Under the pieces are notes generated by a model. The model worked only from the letters and a program-made list of their open reading frames with translations. It was not told the origin of the DNA and ran no database searches. A program made the translations under genes and the position numbers. From Nocardia vulneris (lineage in GTDB: Bacteria; Actinomycetota; Actinomycetes; Mycobacteriales; Mycobacteriaceae): a stretch of DNA of 64,000 bases. The stretch spans positions 145,756 through 209,755 of the forward strand of contig NZ_BDCI01000013.1 of the NCBI RefSeq assembly GCF_001613425.1. The letters are read 5' to 3'. Positions 25,684 to 34,615 of the stretch are shown here, piece after piece (within the stretch, counting starts at the first letter, position 1; every line of letters begins with the position of its first letter).

Positions 25684-27873
25684 TCAGCGTGCACCATCCA
25701 CGCTAGCGGTCCGAAGGATCGGCAATAGAGGTGATGGTTTTCCTGACCAAGACAAGGACAGCCGCTCCCGAGCCCGAGAGCCCGCAACATAGAGCAGGCA
25801 GCGGAGCCGGTGCTCGGCTTGGCCGCGTGCGTAGCCCTTCAGATTGCGCACATAGTAGGGCGGAAGACAATCGTCTCCGAGATGTGGCAGCGCGACAGCG
25901 CGAAACTCCAAACCTTTGGCTCGGTGCATCGTCAACACCCGGACGGCGGCTCCAAGATCTGCCTCGTCGGTTCGGTCGGTGACCTCGGCAGCCGGAATGC
26001 CTGCTGCGGCCAGGGCATCCAGTACGTCGTTCACCTGTTTGTGCTCGAGAGCGCACACGGCGACTTCGGACAGCGCGTAGCCTCCTGCGTGCCAGTCTGC
26101 GATGCGTGCGGTGAGAGCCCGAAGTTCGTCAGCTCCCGAGGTGAAACCCTGAACGTCGAGTTCTGGACCGCTGAAGACCGACCGCGCGCCGGCAAGCGTG
26201 TCGGTTGCCAGGTCCAGGTCGTCAACCTCGTCATCGACTACCCGCATGCACCAGCCGAGAATCTCCTTCGATGTCCGGTAGTTGATAGTCAGTCGCCGGG
26301 AACGTCCCTTCGTCTCGATCCCAAGGTGAGAAAGAGGTGTCCGCTTTCGATAGATCCGTTGATGAGCGTCTCCGACGATGAACAAATCATCGGTATCCGT
26401 CGGTATCAACGCGCGTAGCAATTTCCAGTGGGCGGGGTGCAAGTCCTGGGCTTCGTCGATGACGGCGTGCCGATACGCAAAGCGTTCGCGCAGATCGGGA
26501 TCGGCGGTGACCATGGCAGCGGCGCGCGCCGAGAGTTGCGTAAACGTCATCAGACCACTCGACTGCATAAGGCGCTCGAACTGCTCGATGGCCTGCCACA
26601 CGTCCGACCGGTCGACGCGGCTCAGCCGCTCGGCGCGCCCACTCCGCGGCACATGTATGTAGCCTGCTTCGGTGGTGATCGCGTGCCCCAACACGACCTC
26701 TGACCACTCCTCGGCGAGGAATGCAGGATCCCAAGGGTCAGTGGAGACCAGGGCCGCGCGGGACCAGAGCTCACGGATCTGTGAGTCGTTGTCTGCCAAG
26801 AAGTTTGCACCGTTGACTGCGATACGCCCGATGTCGGTGGAGGCCACAACGCGCCGGGCCAACGCGTCGATGTTGACGACGTCGATGTTCTCCAGGACAG
26901 GTGGACCAGCCAGCAGTTTCAACTGGCTCTCGATCGAGTGCGCCAGGTTCTTCGTAAACGTTGTGAAAAGTACCTTGTGCCTTGATGTTCGGAGCCGATT
27001 GCCCAGGAAACGTGCTCGATGCATCGCTGTGACGGTTTTGCCGGTTCCCGCGCCTCCGGTCACTCGGTATGGCCCGTTCCATCCGACATGGGTGGCCAGT
27101 CTGCGCTGGAGCGGGTGCAGCCAAACGCGCCACTTGGCGAAGTCGCCCTCCAACATAATGCGTAGTTCGTCGTCTGTCGCGACGTCTATTGTGGTGAAGC
27201 TGAGCTGGGAGAGAGGTCGCTGCAGGGCTCCAGCAATATCCTCGATATCGACGGTGCCCGGATCTTCGACGACGAGGTCGTGCCATACGTCATCAGGACT
27301 TTTGCCGTAGGCGAGGTCCAAAACAGCGTTCCCCTGCGATGCAGGCAAAGCGGTGATGATCCGTTCGAGCGCGTCCTCATCGGTGACAGATTTGAGCTGC
27401 GCTGCGATTTCCGGTGTCACGCCGAAGCGTTCGATATCCGATTGTCTTACGGCAGAAGGGAACAACGGCACCAACGACCCGTCGACCACGCGATGCTGTC
27501 GTGCGTGATCGACCGCTTCGTCAAGAGCAACGGCATCGAAAAGCTCGGCAGCGCCTGTCTTGGCGTTGACCTGCAAAGTGAGCTTCTCCGCGTATTCGTA
27601 GGCCTCGTCGTGATTCTTGATCGCAATCAGATACAGGGCCGGGGTGCTTGCGCCCTCGCCCGCAGCGAGGAGGACGGCTCGGTACTGGTCATTGACTCGG
27701 GCAGTCCGAACGTACTTGTTGGACGCGCCTTTCGGTTGTTTGAGGTCCAGACCGGTAGCGTTGGGTTCCTGCTGAATCTTGAGGATGAACGGCATCACCT
27801 TGTTCCGGATACTGCCGTCCAACGCGGCAAACGATTTGTGGAACAGATCGTGAATCAGGACCTGTGTCTTCAT
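25684..27873 (-). CDS. UvrD-like SF1 helicase with N-terminal RelE/ParE-like domain
   Basis: The 729-residue protein begins with about 95 residues resembling a RelE/ParE toxin fold (FHKSFAALDGSIRNKV, RVNDQYRAVLL, IKNHDEAYEYAEKL). The rest is an SF1A helicase: Walker A GGAGTGKT near 270, VIDEAQDLHP near 470, DAHQRIYRKR, INYRTSKEI and VLTMHRAKGLEFRA. Such fusions occur in actinobacteria. Whether the toxin-like part cleaves RNA, inhibits translation or binds DNA is not known. It is the last gene of the minus-strand operon, six bases after drmB. Confidence 0.87.
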   Translation of the reverse strand: MKTQVLIHDLFHKSFAALDGSIRNKVMPFILKIQQEPNATGLDLKQPKGASNKYVRTARVNDQYRAVLLAAGEGASTPALYLIAIKNHDEAYEYAEKLTLQVNAKTGAAELFDAVALDEAVDHARQHRVVDGSLVPLFPSAVRQSDIERFGVTPEIAAQLKSVTDEDALERIITALPASQGNAVLDLAYGKSPDDVWHDLVVEDPGTVDIEDIAGALQRPLSQLSFTTIDVATDDELRIMLEGDFAKWRVWLHPLQRRLATHVGWNGPYRVTGGAGTGKTVTAMHRARFLGNRLRTSRHKVLFTTFTKNLAHSIESQLKLLAGPPVLENIDVVNIDALARRVVASTDIGRIAVNGANFLADNDSQIRELWSRAALVSTDPWDPAFLAEEWSEVVLGHAITTEAGYIHVPRSGRAERLSRVDRSDVWQAIEQFERLMQSSGLMTFTQLSARAAAMVTADPDLRERFAYRHAVIDEAQDLHPAHWKLLRALIPTDTDDLFIVGDAHQRIYRKRTPLSHLGIETKGRSRRLTINYRTSKEILGWCMRVVDDEVDDLDLATDTLAGARSVFSGPELDVQGFTSGADELRALTARIADWHAGGYALSEVAVCALEHKQVNDVLDALAAAGIPAAEVTDRTDEADLGAAVRVLTMHRAKGLEFRAVALPHLGDDCLPPYYVRNLKGYARGQAEHRLRCLLYVAGSRARERLSLSWSGKPSPLLPILRTASVDGAR

Positions 27874-27879
27874 CGTCTG

Positions 27880-29601
27880 CTACCAGCCGTAGTGGCCGCT
27901 GAACAGTCCTTCGGCACCCTGGTCGTTCTCATGTGTTCCGAAGAGCAGCGCACGGTCGAGAAATGTATTGCTCAGTTCGCAAGAGGTTTCCGGAACGAGA
28001 ACGCAGGCGTGGCAGGCTGCCAGGTTGAGTGCATCGACGCCAGAACCTTTTGCTTCGATACAGACAGGGTCAGCAGAACACCACGACAGCCTGGTCAAGC
28101 CTTCGCGCAATGCATGGGCAAATCTCGCGGGCTCGGCCTGAGAGGCTACGCCACCGAGACTTCCCGCTGAGTCCGAACTAGCGGTGTAGATCAGGATTCC
28201 AGCGAAGTCCGTGTCCACGAACAGTCGTTCGCGCAAGGATGCGGCTGGATAGCCCGCGTCGAGCGAAAGCTGGTCGATGAACACATGGGCTAACGTGTGC
28301 AGCGCCACCCGCACGATGTCGACCATGGGTGCTTCGGGTCGTCCATAGCCACGAGCCCGGGCGTTTGCGGCTCGCTGCAGGAGTGCTCGCCGCGTTGAAG
28401 CGAAGGACTGACCCGCCCACTCGTCGAGCATCACTCGATCGAAAGATGCGAAGATTCCTTCGCCGATGACTTCTATCGCAGGCAGCCATTGCCGTTGTGT
28501 ATGGGACAGTTCGCACAATGTGTCGGTGTCGGTGGCACCGACGCCTTCGAGCCTGGAGAACCCGAAGAGTGCACGGACCTCGCGGAGTCGAGTCACCTTT
28601 CGTACCGCAGTGACGAGTGGCGGCAGTCCGTCGTCCAACTCCATTTTCTTACAGACGAAATCCGATCCGGCCTCACCGTCTCGGCGACCTTCCAACAGTG
28701 CTTGGAACTCCTGGCGGCGTAGCATCTCCTCATCGAGATCGGCATCGTCGGACTCGCCGCGGCGCCGCTCGATCTCCCCGACGATGTCCTCCACCGTGAA
28801 CCTGCCTGATGCCGCAGCGAAATTTTCCAGCAGCTTCTCATTGAGCGCAGCAGGGTCATGCAGTGCGGTCCAGTGTTTATCGACGAACTTCGACAGTGCT
28901 TCGGAGTACGGCGGGATGGAGATTGCCGATCGCACCGCTGGGAACCACACGTTGGACGCGCCACGCTGCAGAACCTTCGGGATCTCGGCGCACTCTTGAG
29001 AGTAGTCGGGACCGAGCCAGGGACGAGCGCCGGTGCACTTGCCGAACTCCGCGAGGGCCTTCGGGCCCGTCGCACCGTCCAACGATCGCGGGATAACCCC
29101 ACAGCCGCATTCGAGTACGAGGTCGGCCAGCGATGAGGTTCTGCCCAACGCCTTGACCTTCATCTCGTGCGTCGTTCCGGCCGCGGATTGGCCTTTGTGC
29201 AGCCATCGGTAGTACGGAAATTCGCCGATATGTCCCCGCCGACAGGCAGCGATCAAACGGAACGGAGTCAGGTCCGATTTCTCGCGGCAATGGGCGCACT
29301 TAGCAATATTCCAATCGCGGGCTAGTTCCTTCATCGAACCGATGCGCCGGCAGGTCGGACAGATCTGGGTCGCAGGGAACCGAATCACCGGAATATCACG
29401 GGTCGTCCCGGCAGGCGGTGATTTCAGCTCACGTACCCGTAGCGAGCGCGCGAGTCGAGGCTCGCTTACTTCGGTCGCCCTTTCCACCTTCCACTCGTCC
29501 AGGCCGACGATCATGAAACTAGTTGTCTCGGAAGGGAAAAGCCCACCGATGCCATATGTACTCAGGAGTTGACTGCGCCGGGCTCTGGGGCCAGATTTCA
29601 T
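27880..29601 (-). CDS. drmB: DrmB-like DUF1998 protein
   Basis: The 573-residue protein matches the DrmB/DUF1998 family of DISARM. It begins with the characteristic LLSTYGIGGLFPSETTSFMI region, followed by likely zinc pairs CPTC (81-84) and CAHC (102-105). The motif RRGHIGEFPYYRWLHKG follows. Toward the C-terminus come an FAGILIYTASSDSAGSLGG block and the cysteine motifs WCSADPVC and CHACVL. DrmA and DrmB form the core DISARM complex that blocks incoming unmodified DNA. It overlaps drmA by four bases (29598-29601), as in known DISARM loci. The gene after it is the RelE/UvrD fusion rather than drmC. Confidence 0.85.
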   Translation of the reverse strand: MKSGPRARRSQLLSTYGIGGLFPSETTSFMIVGLDEWKVERATEVSEPRLARSLRVRELKSPPAGTTRDIPVIRFPATQICPTCRRIGSMKELARDWNIAKCAHCREKSDLTPFRLIAACRRGHIGEFPYYRWLHKGQSAAGTTHEMKVKALGRTSSLADLVLECGCGVIPRSLDGATGPKALAEFGKCTGARPWLGPDYSQECAEIPKVLQRGASNVWFPAVRSAISIPPYSEALSKFVDKHWTALHDPAALNEKLLENFAAASGRFTVEDIVGEIERRRGESDDADLDEEMLRRQEFQALLEGRRDGEAGSDFVCKKMELDDGLPPLVTAVRKVTRLREVRALFGFSRLEGVGATDTDTLCELSHTQRQWLPAIEVIGEGIFASFDRVMLDEWAGQSFASTRRALLQRAANARARGYGRPEAPMVDIVRVALHTLAHVFIDQLSLDAGYPAASLRERLFVDTDFAGILIYTASSDSAGSLGGVASQAEPARFAHALREGLTRLSWCSADPVCIEAKGSGVDALNLAACHACVLVPETSCELSNTFLDRALLFGTHENDQGAEGLFSGHYGW

Positions 29602-32600
29602 GAGTTCCTCCTCAGTGCATATGGGTACAATCCACTTTCGGCGTCAACATCACGCATGCTCTGCAAAGTCGGCCATGGGGCATGTTTCTGCGAGTAGTCG
29701 ATGGCCTCATCGACCAGTGCTGTGCTCGGCTCTACCAACAGGGCGGCGTCAGTGTTGGAGTTGCCGTACCTCATGTTCGGCTTGGCGGCACCTTCGTCCG
29801 CCCAGACACCTAAAAGTTGGTCGATCTCTTTTCCGGTGGCTTCGGATTCCTCCGGGTCTACCCCCGCTACTCGTCGCCTTACGATCCGCGCAACCTCTTG
29901 CAGCTCATCCCAGTAGTCCTCGGCGAGAGAGGCCGCGTTGTCTGCAGTGAGTTGAGGAACCAGTAGACGAGCCAGCGAGACCAAAACACCGTGAAGGCCA
30001 CGGTCTCGCGCGCGTGCCGCGAAAGGCGTTGCGCTGGTTGCTTCCACCGCGCGGTAGAGCGCCTGGTGATAGGGGATGAAATTCTCGTAGTGTGACCGAT
30101 CACGAGATCGCGCGCTGTTGAAGATGGCGACAACGAGGCCCGGGTGTCGACGTCCTACTCGGCTGGTTGCTTGAATGTACTCGGCGTTCGACTGCGGCTG
30201 ACCCATCACTGCCATCAGTCCGAGCCGGTCGATGTCGACACCGACCGAAATCATGTTGGTAGCCAAGACTACATCGTTCGGTGAACCATCCTTCAGCGTC
30301 TTCTCGATCTGCTTGAGTCGCTCGGGAATCTCCGATGACGCCACACGGCTGGTCAATTCGTTGAGTGGACTCAATCCTCGCGCTTTGGTGTGCTTGCGAT
30401 TGGCAACCAAGTCGAGCCGTTCTCGCACATCTCCTTCGACCTGAAGGTTCGCACTTCCGAGGACACGCAGGCTGTTGAAGTAGCCTAAGAGTGTCCAGTA
30501 TGGATCTCGTGTCTGGTCGTCGCCGACGATGTCCGCGGCGGCCTGTAGCAGAGCCGTGTAGACCCGGACCAGCAAGGTTGCGTGGCTGGCGCCCGGTGCC
30601 ATGATTCCGACGTACTCGCGCGTCCCGAGCACCTCGGCCGGTGCGGGCTCCGCGAAAAAGGACCTGTCCGGGTCGATACCAGGCGGTGGGAACTGGGCCG
30701 CAGAACGCGCGAACACCGCTTCGATCTGTTTCTGCGCCCGTCGGATCGTGGCCGTCGATGCAATCACTTTGGGCCGCCCGTAGGTGCTGCCGTCTGCTAG
30801 TGATCGAACGGAACAAGCTGCGTCGATAGCCGTTTCGTAGAGCCCGACCATAGAGCCGAGTGGACCGGAGATCAGGTGCAACTCGTCTTGAATGATCAGG
30901 TCAGGCGGCGCACTCTTGTCGTCGTCGCGAGCGAACAGCTTACCGACATCGGCTTTCCACGCCATCATGGCGAACTTGTCGACTGTGCCGAGAACCAGTT
31001 CCGGACGTGCGTTGTAGATGTCCTCGTCGACCACGTGAACAGGGAGCCCATCGGCGAACTCACAACTGGGGTTCTCACAAGCAATGCGCAGATGGCGCTC
31101 AGGTTTGCGCACCACTGCGTAGTTCGTTGCTTCGAGAGGTTCACCACACCAAGGACATTGGGTGAGCTGTCGGGGGTTCTTCTCGGCTATCTCGCGGTTG
31201 TCGCGGAGTTCGCGTATAGCGCGCTGAGCTTCATCGAGTGTATTGGGCGTACCGCCCGAGCCAACCCACAAGCCGATCGACAGGCAGCGATCGCCGAGTC
31301 TCGTCACGTCCGACCGCCGTACCGTCTCGAGCGCGCATATCAGCATCGAGGCGCGCTCGAACTGTTGAATCGTCAGCAGCCGCAGGGTATATCGCATGAT
31401 CACGGCTACACCGACTGCCTCTCGATTCTTCAATCGGCGGTACATGATGGAGAAGGCGATCAAACCCAGGTAGGCCTCAGTCTTACCGCCACCAGTTGGA
31501 AACCACAACAGGTCTGCGATATCGCGATCCGGGTGTCGTCGGTCGCTCAAAGCGGGCAGGTTGAGCAAGATGTAAGCGATCTGAAAGGGATACCACCGTT
31601 GATCCTCGCCCGACCCGAGTTGACCTGTGGCCCCGGCACGTATCCATTCTTGCCGGGCACGCTGCAGCTGCATGGCGCGGTTCGCCAGACGGAATGCCAA
31701 CATCGAATCCGGGTCGTGCTCTAGCAGCGCGATCCCCCGCTCGATGCGTGCGGCGGCTTTGCGGGCATCGTCGATATGTCGAGCAGCGGTAGGGAGAAGT
31801 TCGGCGGCGATGCCCGCATCGCCGCCCGCCACTTTTGCTTCGAGTTCGTTGATCCAGACTCGGTAGGCAGAGGTCAGTGCCCACAAATTCGCGCTTATCA
31901 CTTCATCACTCGCCGTCGCGAGGGTTTCCATTCGAAGATCGATCGCGTCATCGAGTCCACCCGGGCGAGCACGCGGAATCTCGTGTGTAGGGAGGAAGGT
32001 TGTCGACACCGTGGCGGTCATATTGTCGACTGTGGTCGACCGCTCCCAGTATGCCGCGCAGCCGTGACCAACAGCAAAAGTGTGCATGGCGCGATAGAGC
32101 AGTGCCGCGCTGTCGAGGTCGTCGTCGTGTCCGATATTTCGATGTTGGGTCCGGTCGGTAATCGCGGGTTCGGGCGTTGTGATCGTCAGACCGACCTGGA
32201 ACCAGGCTTTCGAATCCCGCAGTTCGCCCTTGGGGGTCGGCTGCTTGTTCCGGAGCGTGACAGTTACCGTGACAACGCCGTCTCGTTCCGGCCGAACGTA
32301 GCGATGCAGCTCGAGTCCGGGCTCGATCTCCTCCGAGTAAGTTCCGGCCGGACTCAGCTTCTGCGTGACGGTAATCAGTTCGAGGGGGACCCGTTCCCAC
32401 TTGCCTGTGCGTGCGGATCGCGCTCCAGCCGTCGCGCCGTCCGGCACATCGAGAGCAACGTAGTGAGCCGCTCGGGCGCTGATGGCGATTGCCGACGATA
32501 CCGAAGTACGTACGGAGAAGGTCAGTCCCATCGAGGACGGGTATCGCATCCTCGCCTGAACGACAGGGGTGTCATCGAACGGATCTTTGTCTGCCGGCTC

Positions 32601-32813
32601 AACTCCGTCAGGTTCGGGCACCTCCTGCAGTTCATCGTCGGCGGGCCACAGGACGCCGACCACGTAGCGATCGAGAGGAGCCTCTTCGAGGATCTCTCCG
32701 ATGTTCGCTGTGTCGTCTGGAGCAGGTCCGAAGACATCCCGGGCAAGCTCCTCGACCATCTCGCGACGGAACCGATACTTTTCGTTCAATGTTGCGGACA
32801 TCGACTCGATCAC
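29598..32813 (-). CDS. drmA: DrmA-like SF2 helicase
   Basis: The 1071-residue helicase has Walker A PTGGGKTEAYLG near 440, the family-specific motif II IIQDELHLISGPLG near 644, motif III STATIRRA, and the C-terminal block SVGVDIDRLGLMAVMG followed by QATSRVGRR near 860-890. These are hallmarks of DISARM DrmA. A CPWC...CENPSC zinc-like stretch lies between helicase lobes. The first 400 residues are a non-helicase region. In class 2 DISARM, DrmA recognises DNA ends and loads DrmB. It overlaps its neighbours by four bases on both sides, so the operon is tightly coupled. Confidence 0.88.
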   Translation of the reverse strand: MIESMSATLNEKYRFRREMVEELARDVFGPAPDDTANIGEILEEAPLDRYVVGVLWPADDELQEVPEPDGVEPADKDPFDDTPVVQARMRYPSSMGLTFSVRTSVSSAIAISARAAHYVALDVPDGATAGARSARTGKWERVPLELITVTQKLSPAGTYSEEIEPGLELHRYVRPERDGVVTVTVTLRNKQPTPKGELRDSKAWFQVGLTITTPEPAITDRTQHRNIGHDDDLDSAALLYRAMHTFAVGHGCAAYWERSTTVDNMTATVSTTFLPTHEIPRARPGGLDDAIDLRMETLATASDEVISANLWALTSAYRVWINELEAKVAGGDAGIAAELLPTAARHIDDARKAAARIERGIALLEHDPDSMLAFRLANRAMQLQRARQEWIRAGATGQLGSGEDQRWYPFQIAYILLNLPALSDRRHPDRDIADLLWFPTGGGKTEAYLGLIAFSIMYRRLKNREAVGVAVIMRYTLRLLTIQQFERASMLICALETVRRSDVTRLGDRCLSIGLWVGSGGTPNTLDEAQRAIRELRDNREIAEKNPRQLTQCPWCGEPLEATNYAVVRKPERHLRIACENPSCEFADGLPVHVVDEDIYNARPELVLGTVDKFAMMAWKADVGKLFARDDDKSAPPDLIIQDELHLISGPLGSMVGLYETAIDAACSVRSLADGSTYGRPKVIASTATIRRAQKQIEAVFARSAAQFPPPGIDPDRSFFAEPAPAEVLGTREYVGIMAPGASHATLLVRVYTALLQAAADIVGDDQTRDPYWTLLGYFNSLRVLGSANLQVEGDVRERLDLVANRKHTKARGLSPLNELTSRVASSEIPERLKQIEKTLKDGSPNDVVLATNMISVGVDIDRLGLMAVMGQPQSNAEYIQATSRVGRRHPGLVVAIFNSARSRDRSHYENFIPYHQALYRAVEATSATPFAARARDRGLHGVLVSLARLLVPQLTADNAASLAEDYWDELQEVARIVRRRVAGVDPEESEATGKEIDQLLGVWADEGAAKPNMRYGNSNTDAALLVEPSTALVDEAIDYSQKHAPWPTLQSMRDVDAESGLYPYALRRNS

Positions 32814-34615
32814 GACATGTCCTCCCTCTCAGTCCAATCCGGTCGAGCCATACCGACGAGGCGCGGAACGAGCCATAATCCGGACGCTCCTAGATGGGCG
32901 TTCTCTGTAACTTGCGGTTCACTGGCGACAGTTTCCACCGAGATGACCGACAATCCGGTCAACTTCGTCGGCCAACGGGAGGCACAGTAGAACGCTTTGG
33001 CGAACGCGACGTCGAAGGCTTGACTGGTGCGACCTATCTCCTCGCCGGTATCGGAAACGAAGTTGTACGAAGGTAACTCGCGAGTGGAACGTGCGCGATC
33101 GAGGTGCGCCTCCACGCGAACGCCATCGGGACGTTTGCTGAGCCTGCTTTGCACTTCACGGGCGGTCAGCTCGTCACCGTAGGGCTTGTCGGTGCATACA
33201 TCCGAATAGCCGAATTCTATCGATCGAGTACGGCGTGACTTTCCCCTTCCCGGCACCTTCTCGAGTACGCGGTCGAGATACTTGTCTTTGTCGTACCACG
33301 CTCGTGGCGGCGGTATCTCACACGCGAGTATCTTGTCTCTGGCTCGACTTAGCCCGACGTATCGAGTGCGTACAGTAGGCCACGAGTCGTCTCCTGTTTT
33401 CAGGTAGACGGGATCAATGAGGAATACACGGTCGAATTCGAGTCCTTTGGACTTGTGGACCGTGGATATGACTATTTCTGCGGTGTCCTGCTCGACGAGC
33501 GTGAGCGGTACCGCACCCGATCGGATCAAAGAACGTAGACGTAACATGTTGAGAGAGCGGCTGTTTCGAGACACTCCCTCCGCTTCTTTGAGTAGATACC
33601 AGGCGTCGTCGGGGGCGACCCCTGAGGGAAGGGCATCGAGTGCGGCCTCGACGTCCGCCCGCGCGATATCCGTGCCTACTGCGCCGGCCAAGACGCGTGC
33701 GATCCAGCGTGCAGGACCGAACTCTTGAGCGGCTCGCCGAACTGTGTGATGTATGCCGGCGCTGCGCAGTAGCTGGGACGTGCGCAGTACCTCGCCGTTC
33801 GACATGCAGAGTACTGCGGTGTGTCCTTGGGGTGCAGTCAGGATGTCGGTCCAGTGCTGGGGCTCGCCGAGATGCGGAAGTTCAGCGTCGAACTCGCGAA
33901 TCATGGCGCGGGCTCGAGCTGCGTCCGACTCATTACGAAGCTGGGCACCGAGTTCGATCACTCGTCTCGGATCGTATCCGCGAGCGCGGTAGTTCCGCTC
34001 GAACGAGACCTGCTGTGCTCCCAGTTCTCGCAGAACATCGAAAACCTCGGTGGACTCGGACTTGCTCTTGCTCTCCGTGAGTTGAAAGTCGTAAATGCCT
34101 TGGAGGGGATCCCCGAGGGCGGTGATGCCGACCTGAGAGTCGAGTGACCGCAGGACGGCGATAACGAATGCGGCGCGATCACCGACCAGATCTTGGATCT
34201 CATCGATGACCAAGTGCCGCAACGACTCCAGTTCATGGGGTGGCTCGTCGGTTTCGGTCAGGTACTTCGTCGCCTGCCGGATCCGGGCATCGTAGGATCC
34301 GAACGGATCGATTCCTGCGTCGACCAGCAAACGGTTGGCGAAGGAGTCGAAGGTTCTGACGTTGGCCCGCGCGACCTCGCGCAAATCCAGCCGGCGAAGA
34401 ACCGCGTCTACCGCGGCGCGGGAGAAACTGAGGACCAAGATCTCCAAGGAAGCCGAAAGATCCTCTTCCTGAACGAGATGAGCGATTCGTGCCGCAACTA
34501 CCTCGGTCTTGCCTTGTCCAGCGCCCGCTACGACGAGATATCGGGTGCTGAGCGGTGCCTCGGCGATTGCTCGTTGTACGGTATCGAGTTCGACTGCCCC
34601 AAGATCAGTGTTCAT
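32810..34615 (-). CDS. UvrD/Rep-like SF1 helicase
   Basis: The 601-residue protein has Walker A GAGQGKTE at 31-38, IDEIQDLVGDR near 140, GDPLQGIYDFQ, and VHKSKGLEFDRVFLIDP near 388. The last 150 residues hold no recognisable nuclease motif. It would unwind or translocate on DNA with ATP. It overlaps the large sacsin-like gene by 11 bases upstream and drmA by four bases downstream, which places it inside one transcription and translation unit. It is shorter than classical UvrD and is not close to the RelE-fused UvrD in the same operon. Confidence 0.85.
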   Translation of the reverse strand: MNTDLGAVELDTVQRAIAEAPLSTRYLVVAGAGQGKTEVVAARIAHLVQEEDLSASLEILVLSFSRAAVDAVLRRLDLREVARANVRTFDSFANRLLVDAGIDPFGSYDARIRQATKYLTETDEPPHELESLRHLVIDEIQDLVGDRAAFVIAVLRSLDSQVGITALGDPLQGIYDFQLTESKSKSESTEVFDVLRELGAQQVSFERNYRARGYDPRRVIELGAQLRNESDAARARAMIREFDAELPHLGEPQHWTDILTAPQGHTAVLCMSNGEVLRTSQLLRSAGIHHTVRRAAQEFGPARWIARVLAGAVGTDIARADVEAALDALPSGVAPDDAWYLLKEAEGVSRNSRSLNMLRLRSLIRSGAVPLTLVEQDTAEIVISTVHKSKGLEFDRVFLIDPVYLKTGDDSWPTVRTRYVGLSRARDKILACEIPPPRAWYDKDKYLDRVLEKVPGRGKSRRTRSIEFGYSDVCTDKPYGDELTAREVQSRLSKRPDGVRVEAHLDRARSTRELPSYNFVSDTGEEIGRTSQAFDVAFAKAFYCASRWPTKLTGLSVISVETVASEPQVTENAHLGASGLWLVPRLVGMARPDWTEREDMS

